Source: CAVUFH01 sp963740835 (GTDB lineage Bacteria > Actinomycetota > Acidimicrobiia > IMCC26256 > PALSA-610). From it: a stretch of DNA of 64,000 nucleotides. The DNA lies in NCBI GenBank assembly GCA_963740835.1, contig CAVUFH010000002.1:1054001-1118000 (forward strand), given 5' to 3'. A program made the position numbers and the translations under genes. This document shows, one piece after another, positions 1 to 7,930 of this stretch (positions within the stretch are counted from its first letter, which is position 1; the number at the start of each line of letters is the position of its first letter). The notes beneath the pieces are model-generated. The model was not told the DNA's origin. It saw nothing but the letters and a program-made list of their open reading frames with translations, and searched no databases.

Positions 1-352
1 CGGCTTCGGCCGCGCCGTCGACGAGCAACTTGTCGAGGACGGTTCGACGCGGGCAGTACGCGACCGGCGCGTCAGCGGTACCGGGCGCGCCCGCGATCGT
101 GAACGGGCCGAAGTCGAAGGAGTACGTGTCGATCGGAGGGCAGCCGCTCGCCACCAGTCGGTCGAGCAGGCCCCACCGCTGCAGTGCCGCGACTCCCGGC
201 GGGTGGAGCATGTGCGTGGACAGCGTGTCGCTCGGGAACGCGGCGCGATCGACGACGAGGACGTTGTAGCCTTTGCGGGCCAGCAACATCGCCGTCGGTG
301 AGCCCGCGCAGCGGGCACCCACCACGATCGCGTCGTACTCGTTCTGGGCCAT
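1..352 (-). CDS. FAD-dependent oxidoreductase, N-terminal part (runs off the window)
   Basis: The first 117 residues are present; the rest lies beyond base 1. The N-terminus has the Rossmann dinucleotide fold: a beta strand (DAIVVGA), the glycine-rich turn GARCAGSPTA near residues 12-21, and the acidic end of the second strand (VLVVD) near residue 35. Family knowledge places GARCAGSPTAMLLA proteins among geranylgeranyl-reductase/monooxygenase-type flavoproteins. The start is the ATG at 352. The downstream gene is divergent. Substrate unknown. Family call firm, role not. Confidence 0.85.
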   Translation of the reverse strand, partial: MAQNEYDAIVVGARCAGSPTAMLLARKGYNVLVVDRAAFPSDTLSTHMLHPPGVAALQRWGLLDRLVASGCPPIDTYSFDFGPFTIAGAPGTADAPVAYCPRRTVLDKLLVDGAAEA

Positions 353-436
353 GCTTCCTCCCGCGCCTCGGTCGCGACCATCCCAGGATGGACCGGGACG
401 GAGCGGGAGGCCACAGGGAAACAGTGGAGATACGCG

Positions 437-889
437 ATGGACGACTTCGTGCCGGCGACGTTCGCGACCCCGACGACCCTCGTCGGCGACGGCTTCCGCC
501 TGCTCCCGCTCGGGCCGGAGCACAACGCGGCCGACTACGCCGCGTGGACGTCGAGCATCGATCACATCCGTGCGACGCCGGGCTTCGCGGGCCGCCATTG
601 GCCCGCGCCGATGACGGAAGCAGACAACCTCGGCGACCTCGAACAGCACCGCGCCGACTTCGAGCAACGCCAGGGATTCACGTACACGGTCCTGGAATCG
701 GACGACACGGTGATCGGCTGTGTGTACATCTATCCGTCGACCACACCGGGCATCGATGCAGATGTCCGCTCGTGGGTGCGGGCCGACCGCGCGCACCTGG
801 ATCGGCCGCTGTACGAAGCGGTGTCGGCGTGGCTCGCCGCCACATGGCCCTTCCGGGCCGTCGAGTACGCACCCCGCGCCGTCGCATAG
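437..889 (+). CDS. GNAT-like N-acetyltransferase family protein
   Basis: A 150-residue protein that looks like a small GNAT-fold acyltransferase, which would move an acetyl group from acetyl-CoA to an amine. Visible are a short N-terminal strand, a central pair of strands (FTYTVLESDDTVIGCVYIYP, residues 75-94) typical of GNAT beta4-beta5, and a C-terminal tail with a WPF motif. A canonical Q/RxxGxG/A acetyl-CoA loop is not obvious, so catalysis is unproven. GGAGAT upstream of the ATG fits a ribosome-binding site. It lies 38 bases upstream of the next gene on the same strand. Confidence 0.7.
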   Translation: MDDFVPATFATPTTLVGDGFRLLPLGPEHNAADYAAWTSSIDHIRATPGFAGRHWPAPMTEADNLGDLEQHRADFEQRQGFTYTVLESDDTVIGCVYIYPSTTPGIDADVRSWVRADRAHLDRPLYEAVSAWLAATWPFRAVEYAPRAVA

Positions 890-927
890 GGTCGTGGACC
901 CGCTCAGCAACCGCAGTGAGGGCCCCG

Positions 928-1788
928 ATGTCGACGCGTCCTTTGCGTCAATACTACGAACCGGTCACCGCCACCGTGCCCGACGCGGTCTGCGATGTCG
1001 CACCTTGGCTCCGCCACCGCGAGCGATTGCTCGGCGCGCTTCGTGCACTGACCGAAGCCGAATGGCGCGCTCCGACCCGTTGTGTCGCGTGGGACGTAAA
1101 GGGTGTCGTCAGCCACCTCGTGACCGTCGACGAGTATTGGGTGTTCGCGCTTGGAGCCGCGCGCACCGAGCGCGCGCCGACCATGCTGCTCGAGCATTTC
1201 GATCCGGCGACGGGCACCGACACCCAGGTCGCGTCGCTCTGCGAGATACCGCACGCCGACTTGCTCGACCGATTTACCGCCGGATCGGAGGCGTTCGTCG
1301 GGCGGGTCGAATCGTTCACACCGGCGGACTGGAATGCGATCGGCGAGTCGCCGCTCGGGCATCTCCCCGTGCGGCTCCTGTTCGGCCACGCGTTCTGGGA
1401 CTCGTGGCTGCACGAGCGCGACATCTTCGTACCACTCGGACGCGCCACGCCGGTCGAGACCGACGAGTTGCTCGCGGTGACCTGCTTCAGCCTGGTGTTC
1501 GCCGGGCTACAGGGCGGCCTGCTCGACGACACGCGGGCGACCGGTCCGGGGCTGGGTGGGGCGGTCGACGTCCGGCTGCGCTTCGACGATCTGCCCGACA
1601 CGGCCGTGCACGTGCAGTACGACACCGGCGCGCGCGTCGCGCTCACCGATCCCGACCGCACGCGACCCGGCGGATCCGCCGTGGCACTGGTGGAACACTT
1701 CACCGGCCGGCGTGCGGACGGCCCGACGCGCGCCGCGCTCCCCGAAAACTTCGCGGGCCATCTCGCTCGCGCCGCGCTCGTGTTCTGA
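928..1788 (+). CDS. DinB-fold, maleylpyruvate isomerase-like (mycothiol-dependent type) protein
   Basis: A 286-residue cytoplasmic protein. Residues 25-75 (HRERLLGALRALTEAEW, then WDVKGVVSHLV) match the four-helix metal-binding N-terminal domain of mycothiol-dependent maleylpyruvate isomerase-like proteins; the C-terminal third resembles their sterol-carrier-like domain. Many members have no known substrate and are general mycothiol- or metal-dependent enzymes. The open frame extends much further upstream, but that part overlaps the preceding gene and has no domain match. The ATG at 928 is preceded by GAGGG and gives the usual family length. Confidence 0.75.
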   Translation: MSTRPLRQYYEPVTATVPDAVCDVAPWLRHRERLLGALRALTEAEWRAPTRCVAWDVKGVVSHLVTVDEYWVFALGAARTERAPTMLLEHFDPATGTDTQVASLCEIPHADLLDRFTAGSEAFVGRVESFTPADWNAIGESPLGHLPVRLLFGHAFWDSWLHERDIFVPLGRATPVETDELLAVTCFSLVFAGLQGGLLDDTRATGPGLGGAVDVRLRFDDLPDTAVHVQYDTGARVALTDPDRTRPGGSAVALVEHFTGRRADGPTRAALPENFAGHLARAALVF

Positions 1789-1816
1789 CGCGCCCGCTTT
1801 CGACGGCAGCGTGAGG

Positions 1817-1933
1817 CTACGCGCCGAAGCCCGGTTTCTTGTCCGCGCGCTTCGCCTGCTTGTCCTGCCGCTTCTCCTTCAGCGACTTGCCGGGCTTTTT
1901 GGCGTTCGCTTTCTTCGGTGATTTGTCACCCAT
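1817..1933 (-). CDS. Small lysine-rich protein of unknown function
   Basis: A 38-residue, very basic protein (MGDKSPKKANAKK at the start, about a third Lys/Arg) ending GFGA. A near-perfect ribosome-binding site, GGAGGAG, sits 5 bases before the ATG at 1933, which decides this start over the longer frame beginning at 2029. Similar tiny KSPKK proteins recur in actinobacterial genomes without an assigned role. The composition suggests nucleic acid binding, but that is inference. It is divergent from the DUF2252 gene. Confidence 0.65.
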   Translation of the reverse strand: MGDKSPKKANAKKPGKSLKEKRQDKQAKRADKKPGFGA

Positions 1934-2017
1934 CGGAACTCCTCCGGTCCAGCATCCTTCGGAACCGTACCGCCATTCGGGCGCGTCCGCGTGTGGTGAC
2001 GGCGGCGCGGGCCCGGC

Positions 2018-2023
2018 TATACC
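2018..2023 (+). promoter_or_regulatory. Candidate -10 element for a leaderless transcript
   Basis: TATACC ends 7 bases before the GTG at 2031, the spacing expected if transcription starts at the first base of the start codon. No ribosome-binding site lies between. No convincing -35 was found, so this is only suggestive. Confidence 0.35.
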
Positions 2024-2030
2024 GAACACC

Positions 2031-3380
2031 GTGGAAGCAGCGTGGGACGAACGACGGCGCGCGGGACGAGCGCTCCGCCGCGTGGTCCCCCGCTCCGCCC
2101 ACGCGACATGGAGCCCGCCACACCACCGGCCGGATCCGATCGCCGTGCTCGACGCGCAAGCCGAGACACGCGTGCGGGAGTTGTTGCCGATCCGCTACGA
2201 GCGCATGGCTGCGTCGCCATTCGCGTTCTACCGAGGAGCGGCCGCGATCATGGCGCTGGACCTCGCAGCGGCGCCGGTCACCGGGCTGCGCGTGCAGGCC
2301 TGCGGCGACGCACACGTAGCCAACTTCGGGAAGTTCGCCACGCCCGAGCGCAGCCTCGTGTTCGACATCAACGACTTCGACGAGACGGTCCCCGGCCCGT
2401 GGGAATGGGACGTCAAGCGGCTCGCGGGCAGTTTGCACGTCGTCGCGCGCGATCGGGGCTTCGATCCGGAGGCGCGTGACGCGATCGTGCGCGCCGCGGT
2501 GCGTGCGTATCGCGAGCACGTGGCCGACGCCGCGCAGCTCTCGACCGTCGACCTTTGGTACGCACGTACGCACATCAAGGACGTCATCGCGCACTTCCCG
2601 GCGAAGTACCGTCCGGCGGTCGAGCGCGACGTCAAGAAGGCGCGCCGTAAGGACCAGCGGCGCGCGGTCGCGAAGTTGACCGCGAACGACGGAGACACGG
2701 TTCGCTTCGTCGAGGACCCACCGCTCACCGTGCATCTGAGCGCCACCGTGCACGACATGGACGACGTCACCGCGATGGTCGACAGCTACCGGCGGTCGCT
2801 CTCGCACGAGATTCGGGACCTGTTCGACCGATATCGCATCGTGGACGTGGCGCGGCGGGTTGTCGGTGTCGGCAGTGTGGGCACCCGGTGCTGGATCTGC
2901 CTGTTCGAAGGGCCGGGCCACCCGGGCGGCGATCGGCTGATCCTGCAGGTGAAGGAAGCTCAGGAGTCGGTGCTCGAGCCGTACGTCGGCGCGTCGACGC
3001 TCGCACACCATGGCATGCGCGTCGTGGCTGGGCAGCGCCTGACGCAGGCCGCGAGCGACATCTTCCTCGGGTGGGCCGAGGCCGCGCGCAGCGGACGGCA
3101 GTACTACGTGCGCCAGCTCTGGGACGCGAAGGGCTCGCGCGACCCGATGGCGATGGATGTCGGCGAGCTCCGGTACTACGGCGCGCTCTGCGGGATGGCG
3201 CTCGCACGCGCGCACGCCCGCACCGGCGATCCGGTTCCCGTCGCGGGCTACCTCGGCGCCTCCGACGCGTTCGACCGTGCGATCGTGACGTGGGCCGCCG
3301 CGTACACCGACACGACCATTGCCGATCACGCCGCGCTCGTGCGCGCGATCGAGGCCGGCCGGACGGAAGCACGAGGTTGA
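2031..3380 (+). CDS. DUF2252 family protein
   Basis: A 449-residue protein of the DUF2252 family, whose members have a kinase-like fold but no established reaction. Supporting motifs: RYERMAASPFAFYRGAA (residues about 56-72), the family signature QACGDAHVANFGKF (about 90-103), DINDFDETVPGPWEWDVKRL (about 112-131), and ICLFEGPG with the following QVKEAQ. The GTG at 2031 is chosen because the frame upstream runs over the small divergent gene and has no family match. TATACC ends 7 bases before the GTG and no Shine-Dalgarno sequence is present, so the transcript is probably leaderless. Confidence 0.85.
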   Translation: MEAAWDERRRAGRALRRVVPRSAHATWSPPHHRPDPIAVLDAQAETRVRELLPIRYERMAASPFAFYRGAAAIMALDLAAAPVTGLRVQACGDAHVANFGKFATPERSLVFDINDFDETVPGPWEWDVKRLAGSLHVVARDRGFDPEARDAIVRAAVRAYREHVADAAQLSTVDLWYARTHIKDVIAHFPAKYRPAVERDVKKARRKDQRRAVAKLTANDGDTVRFVEDPPLTVHLSATVHDMDDVTAMVDSYRRSLSHEIRDLFDRYRIVDVARRVVGVGSVGTRCWICLFEGPGHPGGDRLILQVKEAQESVLEPYVGASTLAHHGMRVVAGQRLTQAASDIFLGWAEAARSGRQYYVRQLWDAKGSRDPMAMDVGELRYYGALCGMALARAHARTGDPVPVAGYLGASDAFDRAIVTWAAAYTDTTIADHAALVRAIEAGRTEARG

Positions 3381-3421
3381 CGGACAGGGCCGAAGTCCCC
3401 GCGAGCGGGCGCGATGGAACC

Positions 3422-4471
3422 ATGCGCGCGTGGCGCCTGCACCAGTACGGCCAGCCGGAGGACGTGCTCGTCCTCGACGAGGTGCCGATACCCGCACCCG
3501 AAGCCGGCGAGCTGCGCGTTCGCGTGCAAGCGATCCCGCTGAACCTCAACGACCTGGAGCGCATCACCGGCGGCAACATGATGGTGCGCCCGGAACTGCC
3601 GTACAGCCCGGGCATGGAGGTCATGGGCATCGTCGACGCGACGGGCGACGGCGGGGGCGAATGGCTGGACAAGCGCGTCGTCGCGATGCCGAAGGGCGCG
3701 CATGGTGGCTTCGCCGAGTACGCGATCTGTCCGGCTGTCTCCGTGTTCGAGATGCCGGACACGATCCCGCTCCCCGACGCGGCCGCGCTCTACTTCCCTT
3801 TCCATCTGGCCTGGCTCGGACTGTTCGACCGCGCGCAGCTGCAGGCAGGTGAGAGCGTCCTGATCCACGCGGCCGCCGGCGGCTCCGGCTCGGCGGCGGT
3901 CCAGCTCGCGAAGCACGCCGGCGCGCGCGTCTTCGCGACTGCCGGCACCGACGAGAAGGTCGCGAGGTGCCGGGAGCTCGGCGCCGATGTCGCGATCAAC
4001 TACAACGAGGCGGACTTCGCCGCGGTCGTCCTCGAGGCGACCGGCAACCGGGGTGTCGATGTCGTCTTCGACAACGTCGGCGAAGCGGTGATGGAAGCGT
4101 CGATGAAGAGCGTCGCCTACAACGGCCGGTACCTGATGATGGGCTTTGCATCCAACAAGGAAGTCGCAGACAAGCCGTTCATCGTGCCCCGCCGCATCGC
4201 GCTCGGGAACTTCAAGCTGTGCGGCGTGCTGCTCGCGTACGCGCAGCCGGACATGGCCGAGATGGTGAAAACGGCGATGGGCTGGAATTTCGCCTCCGAC
4301 GAGCTCGGCGCGCGCGTGATGCAGGAGATCGTGCGCCTGGTGCAGAGAGGTTCGGTGCACGCGGTCGTCGGCGATGTCGTCGACTTCGAGGCGCTCCCCG
4401 CGGCTATGGCCGCGATGGCGAACCGCGAGTCCGTCGGCCGCACGATCATCCACGTCGAGTCGCCCGGTTGA
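3422..4471 (+). CDS. Zinc-type alcohol dehydrogenase / quinone oxidoreductase family protein (MDR superfamily)
   Basis: A 349-residue medium-chain dehydrogenase/reductase. The GroES-like N-terminal domain contains LNLNDLERITGG and PGMEVMGIVDATG; the Rossmann NADPH domain contains AAAGGSGSAAVQLAKHAGARVFATA (the AxxGxxG-type loop, about residues 150-160). It ends with VESVGRTIIHV-type sequence typical of NADPH:quinone oxidoreductases. No structural zinc cysteine cluster is visible, so a zinc-independent quinone/enone reductase is likeliest. It starts 41 bases after the DUF2252 gene and could share its transcript. Substrate unknown. Confidence 0.85.
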   Translation: MRAWRLHQYGQPEDVLVLDEVPIPAPEAGELRVRVQAIPLNLNDLERITGGNMMVRPELPYSPGMEVMGIVDATGDGGGEWLDKRVVAMPKGAHGGFAEYAICPAVSVFEMPDTIPLPDAAALYFPFHLAWLGLFDRAQLQAGESVLIHAAAGGSGSAAVQLAKHAGARVFATAGTDEKVARCRELGADVAINYNEADFAAVVLEATGNRGVDVVFDNVGEAVMEASMKSVAYNGRYLMMGFASNKEVADKPFIVPRRIALGNFKLCGVLLAYAQPDMAEMVKTAMGWNFASDELGARVMQEIVRLVQRGSVHAVVGDVVDFEALPAAMAAMANRESVGRTIIHVESPG

Positions 4472-4554
4472 CGCCGGACCCGAGGGTTCTCAGCTCGGGA
4501 TCGGTGCCGCGGATACCCAGGATGTGACCGCGGCGGGCAAGGCCGGACACAAGG

Positions 4555-4998
4555 TCAGCGTTCGGCCGCGGCGACGAACGACGGGAGCAGTGCGCTCCAA
4601 CCGGCGGTGTTGGCCTCGCGGAAGGCGACCCCGCTCGCGCCGAGTCGTTCCCAGCCGGAGTGCACGATCTCGAGGCGGGTCGTGCCGTCGCCGCGGTCGA
4701 CGAAGGTCAGCTCGACATCCGTTGCGTCGCGGCGGTCACGGCTGATGTGCCAGAGGTACCCGAGCCGGTGCGGGGGGTTCCACGCGGTGATCTCGCCCCA
4801 GTCGATCTCGGCGCCGTCCGGCGTCCGTTCGAAGATGCGACCACCGAGGCGCGGCTCCAGTGTGACGACGGTGTCCGGATCGCCCGACGCGGAATGCCCC
4901 TTCGGCCACCAGCTCGAAAGCCGTGTGGTCCAGACCTCGAACGCATGGTCCGGCGGGCACCCGATCTCGAACGTCAGACGAAGGGGCTCACTCGTCAC
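4555..4998 (-). CDS. SRPBCC (AHSA1-like) domain protein
   Basis: A 147-residue START/SRPBCC-fold protein of the AHSA1 branch: FEIGCPPDHAFEVWTTRLSSWW near residues 9-30, GGRIFERTPDGAEIDWGEITAWNPPHRLGYLW in the middle, and the C-terminal GW...F helix. Such proteins bind small hydrophobic ligands. Its ATG overlaps the stop of the upstream ArsR gene (ATGA), so the two are translationally coupled. ArsR-AHSA1 pairs are common in actinobacteria and the AHSA1 member is often the regulated effector, but no ligand can be read here. Confidence 0.85.
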   Translation of the reverse strand: MTSEPLRLTFEIGCPPDHAFEVWTTRLSSWWPKGHSASGDPDTVVTLEPRLGGRIFERTPDGAEIDWGEITAWNPPHRLGYLWHISRDRRDATDVELTFVDRGDGTTRLEIVHSGWERLGASGVAFREANTAGWSALLPSFVAAAER

Positions 4999-5375
4999 GT
5001 ACGTCGGGACCCCTTCTTCGGAGCCTTGCTCGGTGTGCGGCCGGCGCGCGGCGCGGGTTGCCGACGGGGCGCGGTGTTCTCGGCGAGGAGGCGGAATCGG
5101 CCGACCGCGTCACCCCACACCTGCGTCAGAAACTCCTCGACGGCCTCGACCCCTTCGTCGTGGACGCGGTAGATGCGGCGGGTGCCTTGCGCTTCCTCCA
5201 CGACGAGTCCCGCTTCCTTCAGCAGGCGCAGGTGACGCGACACCGCGGGCCGGCTGATCGGGAGCTCGCCGGCGACCTCGCCGACCGACCGGCCGCCGGC
5301 ACCGAGCAGCTCGAGGATCGCGCGGCGCGTCGGATCTCCTAGTGCCTCGAAGGGATCGCGCGCCGCCGCGCTCAC
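4995..5375 (-). CDS. ArsR family transcriptional regulator
   Basis: A 126-residue winged-helix repressor. FEALGDPTRRAILELLGAGGRSV (about residues 9-31) and ELPISRPAVSRHLRLLKEAGLV (about 36-57) form the helix-turn-helix and recognition helix; the wing follows (GTRRIYRVHDEG). No metal-binding cysteines are present, so it belongs to the non-metal ArsR type that accompanies SRPBCC proteins. The tail is Lys/Arg-rich. The GTG at 5375 overlaps the upstream stop as GTGA, and the gene's own stop overlaps the next ATG. Its likely target is the inverted repeat upstream of the operon at 6113-6148. Confidence 0.88.
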   Translation of the reverse strand: MSAAARDPFEALGDPTRRAILELLGAGGRSVGEVAGELPISRPAVSRHLRLLKEAGLVVEEAQGTRRIYRVHDEGVEAVEEFLTQVWGDAVGRFRLLAENTAPRRQPAPRAGRTPSKAPKKGSRRT

Positions 5376-5779
5376 TTGGCCCGCATACGGTTGTTGCGCG
5401 CATTGTGTTCGACTTCGGCGAGACCGAGCGTCTCCATCACCGGCGGAACGTAGTTGCCGAACCGACCACGCAGGCCCTTCTTCAGCCCGTACCAACCGCC
5501 CACCGGGTTGTCGGCGGCACGCGCCCACGCCTCGACGGTGCCGTCGGCCGCGAGCTTCTGCTCGTCGGCGTTTCCGAGCGGCACCCAGTCGCCGCGCGCG
5601 AGGAGCATCGCGTGCAGGTCATCGAGGCAGCGCAGGTGGTATCGCAACTGCGTCTGGCCGACCTGCACGACGAGTGCAGCCGGGTCGGCCTTCTCGTCGC
5701 GGTACGCGGTGAACTCGGAACCGCCGCTCGGGGTCCTGAGTTGCCACGGTCGAGCCGCGGTGCCATCGCTTGCAGCCAT
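5372..5779 (-). CDS. Conserved protein of unknown function (DUF6855-like)
   Basis: A 135-residue soluble protein with WQLRTPSGGSEFTAYRDE at the N-terminus and a strongly conserved-looking C-terminus (NPVGGWYGLKKGLRGRFGNY, then EHNARNN). I recognise this as a conserved actinobacterial family of unknown function, probably DUF6855, from memory and with modest certainty. GGAGG lies before the ATG at 5779, preferred over an in-frame ATG 78 bases upstream. It is the second gene of the operon and its stop overlaps the ArsR start (GTGA). Confidence 0.7.
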   Translation of the reverse strand: MAASDGTAARPWQLRTPSGGSEFTAYRDEKADPAALVVQVGQTQLRYHLRCLDDLHAMLLARGDWVPLGNADEQKLAADGTVEAWARAADNPVGGWYGLKKGLRGRFGNYVPPVMETLGLAEVEHNARNNRMRAK

Positions 5780-5798
5780 GGGTTGCGTTCCTCCGCCG

Positions 5799-6098
5799 TC
5801 AGCCGAACCGGTACGAACCGACGAGCGTCGCGTCGGATGCGAGCGGGCCTTCTTCACAGCGATCGCCGATCTCGCGCAGGAACTCCTGGAACGCGGCGGT
5901 CTGGGTCAACGGGTTGGTGCCGTCGGCCGTGTCGACCTCGGCGACGTGTACGAAGCCGACACCGTCGGCAAGGCGGAAGCTCGCGTAGCGCAACCCCTCG
6001 GGCCGGCTTGCGTCGAGCTCGGCGAACACCTTTTCGATCAGCGCGACGTTCTCCTCGGCGCGCTCGGGCTTGGTCCGGTAGCGGACGACGGCGGCCAT
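5799..6098 (-). CDS. Antibiotic biosynthesis monooxygenase-like (dimeric alpha-beta barrel) small protein
   Basis: A 99-residue protein with a ferredoxin-like dimeric alpha/beta-barrel pattern: strand AAVVRYRTKPE, helix AEENVALIEKVFAELDA, strand YASFRLADGVGFVHVAEV, helix FQEFLREIGDRC, final strand TLVGSYRF. Such folds include ABM monooxygenases and many uncharacterised proteins. It is first in the four-gene operon, preceded by GGGAGG and a strong inverted repeat. A clear paralogue lies at 20074-20370 (shared RPE, EFxEF... and terminal VGSYxx). Confidence 0.7.
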   Translation of the reverse strand: MAAVVRYRTKPERAEENVALIEKVFAELDASRPEGLRYASFRLADGVGFVHVAEVDTADGTNPLTQTAAFQEFLREIGDRCEEGPLASDATLVGSYRFG

Positions 6099-6112
6099 CG
6101 GCGACCTCCCTT

Positions 6113-6148
6113 CGGTAACGGTCGCGTTACCGTAACACGTGCGTTACC
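6113..6148 (-). promoter_or_regulatory. Inverted-repeat operator upstream of the ArsR operon
   Basis: CGGTAACG at 6113-6120 and CGTTACCG at 6125-6132 form a perfect 8-base inverted repeat with a 4-base spacer. A second overlapping dyad, GTAAC-N6-GTTAC, spans 6132-6147. The site begins 15 bases upstream of the first start codon, as expected for a repressor operator. Control by the ArsR protein of the same operon is inference from position. Confidence 0.6.
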
Positions 6149-6209
6149 ATTGCGCCAGTGGCGGCCGCGGATTGGCGCGTCCCGCGGCGACGTCGACCTG
6201 CGGGCTTCG

Positions 6210-6578
6210 CTACCGAGCAGCGATCGATCGGATCGCGATGACGTTTCCCTCGGGGTCGAGGACGTCGAATGCGTCGTCGTCACCCGTCGGGAACGTGGGC
6301 GCGCCGAGCCCTCGGAGACGATCGAGCGCCGGCGCGAGATCGGGAACCGCGAACACAAGCTTGATCGGCGTCGCGCTCCGCGCGATCGGCGGATCCTCGA
6401 TCGTGATCGTTGCGCCGACATCAGGAGGTATCGCGTGCAGCGCGAGACGGGTGCCCGCGCCGGTGAGCACCACGTACCCGTCGGACGACGCCACCGCGTC
6501 CTCGACCAGATCGAGGCCGCGCGCGTAGAAGCTGCGCATTCTCTCGACGTCCTTGACGAACACCAACGCGGTCAGCAT
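6210..6578 (-). CDS. VOC (glyoxalase/bleomycin resistance) family protein
   Basis: A 122-residue protein with two beta-alpha-beta-beta-beta modules: LTALVFVKDVERMRSFYARG starts the first (residues 2-21), LVFAVPDLAPALDRLRGLG the second (about 73-91), ending in the usual DVLDPEGNVIAI strand with a possible metal-ligand region. VOC proteins bind a metal and act on small molecules as lyases, dioxygenases or binders; the substrate cannot be read. It starts 10 bases after the phytanoyl-CoA dioxygenase gene and is probably cotranscribed. Confidence 0.85.
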   Translation of the reverse strand: MLTALVFVKDVERMRSFYARGLDLVEDAVASSDGYVVLTGAGTRLALHAIPPDVGATITIEDPPIARSATPIKLVFAVPDLAPALDRLRGLGAPTFPTGDDDAFDVLDPEGNVIAIRSIAAR

Positions 6579-6588
6579 GGCGGAGCCT

Positions 6589-7446
6589 TCAGGTTTCGCG
6601 CTGCTGGGACGCGAAGATCGGCCGGTACGGACCCGCCGGCGGGATGAGGCACGGACGTGGGTCGTGGCGCGCCCACCGGGCCGGTGTGCCGCGGATCAAC
6701 TCCTCGCCGTGCGGCGACCGCTTCACCAGGTCGGTGTACGCGAACGCGTCCGCGGGTGCGTAAGTCTGCAGCAGCAACGGACGGGGTCGGTCCGAGCGGT
6801 TCGGCGCGGACCCGTGCACCGTTCGACAGTTGTGCACGGTGATGGTGCCCTCGGGTCCGGTCGGGAACACCGCCTGGTCGACCGCGGCCGCTGCGAGGTC
6901 GGTGTCGGCGAGCGCGCCGGTCCACACGTCGCCGTCGTACAGGTCGAAGAGCGGACCATCGTGGCTTCCGCTCACGAAGCCGACCTCACCCATGCCCGGC
7001 TCGACGTCCTCGAGGAACACGCCGACCGTGAGCAGGTCGTAGTTGGTGTGCGGCCAGAACTGGATGTCCTGGTGCCACTTCACCTCTTCGCCGCCGCGCG
7101 GCGCCTTGAAGTTCAGCTTCGAGTGATGGAACTTCACGTCGGCGCCGATGAGGTCGACGACGACATCGACGATGCGCGACGTCGACGCGAACGACCAGTA
7201 GGTCTCGTGCAGATCCGTCGGTGAGCTGAGGCGGCGCAGACGGGGCTCACGTGCTGAGTGCCCGGCATCGAGATCGAAGATCACGTTCGACTCGGTGAGG
7301 CTCCGGCTCTGCTCGACGAACTCGTCCGTGACCGCGCGAAGACGAGCGAGCCATTCCGCGTCGACGAACCCCGGCAGCGACAACCAGCCGGCCTCGGAGT
7401 AGCGCGCGCGTTCCGCGTCGCTGAGGGTCTGGGTCACTTCGGCCAT
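6589..7446 (-). CDS. Phytanoyl-CoA dioxygenase (PhyH) family protein
   Basis: A 285-residue Fe(II)/2-oxoglutarate oxygenase. The 2-His-1-Asp facial triad is visible as WHQD (about residues 123-126) and a distal His in TVHGSAPNRSDRPR (about 213-226), whose Arg would hold 2-oxoglutarate. An N-terminal FVDAEWLARLRAV segment and FKAPRGGEEVKWHQDI match PhyH proteins. Family members hydroxylate lipid acyl-CoAs or secondary metabolites. The ATG overlaps the upstream secreted-protein gene by 13 bases, and a VOC gene follows closely. Confidence 0.85.
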   Translation of the reverse strand: MAEVTQTLSDAERARYSEAGWLSLPGFVDAEWLARLRAVTDEFVEQSRSLTESNVIFDLDAGHSAREPRLRRLSSPTDLHETYWSFASTSRIVDVVVDLIGADVKFHHSKLNFKAPRGGEEVKWHQDIQFWPHTNYDLLTVGVFLEDVEPGMGEVGFVSGSHDGPLFDLYDGDVWTGALADTDLAAAAVDQAVFPTGPEGTITVHNCRTVHGSAPNRSDRPRPLLLQTYAPADAFAYTDLVKRSPHGEELIRGTPARWARHDPRPCLIPPAGPYRPIFASQQRET

Positions 7447-7760
7447 GTCGTGACCGTTCCGGCGCCGAAGCGGAACACCGGACCCTGTGGGCCGAACAGG
7501 TGCGACGAGGCGCGCACAGCAACGACGACGCCGCGAATGTCGACCGGTTGGGCGTCGAGGAAACTGCGCCCGATCTCCCGCACCCGGTCGCGGTGCGCGT
7601 CGAGCAGGGCGTGGAGGTCGGGGCTGCTCACGCGATCGATCGCGTCAGTCGCAATCCACGCGTGCGTCACGATCTCCGCGGCATGCGCCGGCGCGGTGCC
7701 GGCCGCCACCGACCCGATCACTACCGCGCTGACCAAGAGCGCACCCACTAGCCGTCGCAT
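7434..7760 (-). CDS. Short secreted protein resembling the N-terminus of zinc-dependent phospholipase C
   Basis: A 108-residue protein with a signal peptide (MRRLVGALLVSAVVIG, ending at APAHA-A near residue 27). After cleavage it reads EIVTHAWIATDAIDRVSSPDLHALLDAHRDRVREI, which resembles the start of zinc-dependent phospholipase C-like proteins, where the TH of THAW would help bind zinc. The catalytic remainder is absent: the protein continues with unrelated-looking sequence and stops within the next gene's start. It may be a truncated or recombined remnant. GGGGGA precedes the ATG at 7760, chosen over upstream starts for the signal peptide. Confidence 0.6.
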   Translation of the reverse strand: MRRLVGALLVSAVVIGSVAAGTAPAHAAEIVTHAWIATDAIDRVSSPDLHALLDAHRDRVREIGRSFLDAQPVDIRGVVVAVRASSHLFGPQGPVFRFGAGTVTTWPK

Positions 7761-7930
7761 CGATGTTCCCCCGATGGCCCGTCGCATCACGGTCCCCGTC
7801 GGATCGCCGTTGCTGCCAGGCTGATGGCACCGATCGATCGCGCGCAAACGGAACGTCCGTTGTACCGATGAATTCAATCGGCAGACACTTTGGAGAGGAT
7901 CCGCGGTCGTCGCGCTCCTACGATGGTTCG

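Noticed and set aside
1926..3497. A 523-codon minus-strand frame over the DUF2252 gene.
   Set aside because: Arg/Val/His-rich composition and opposition to intact DUF2252 motifs show it is a shadow frame.
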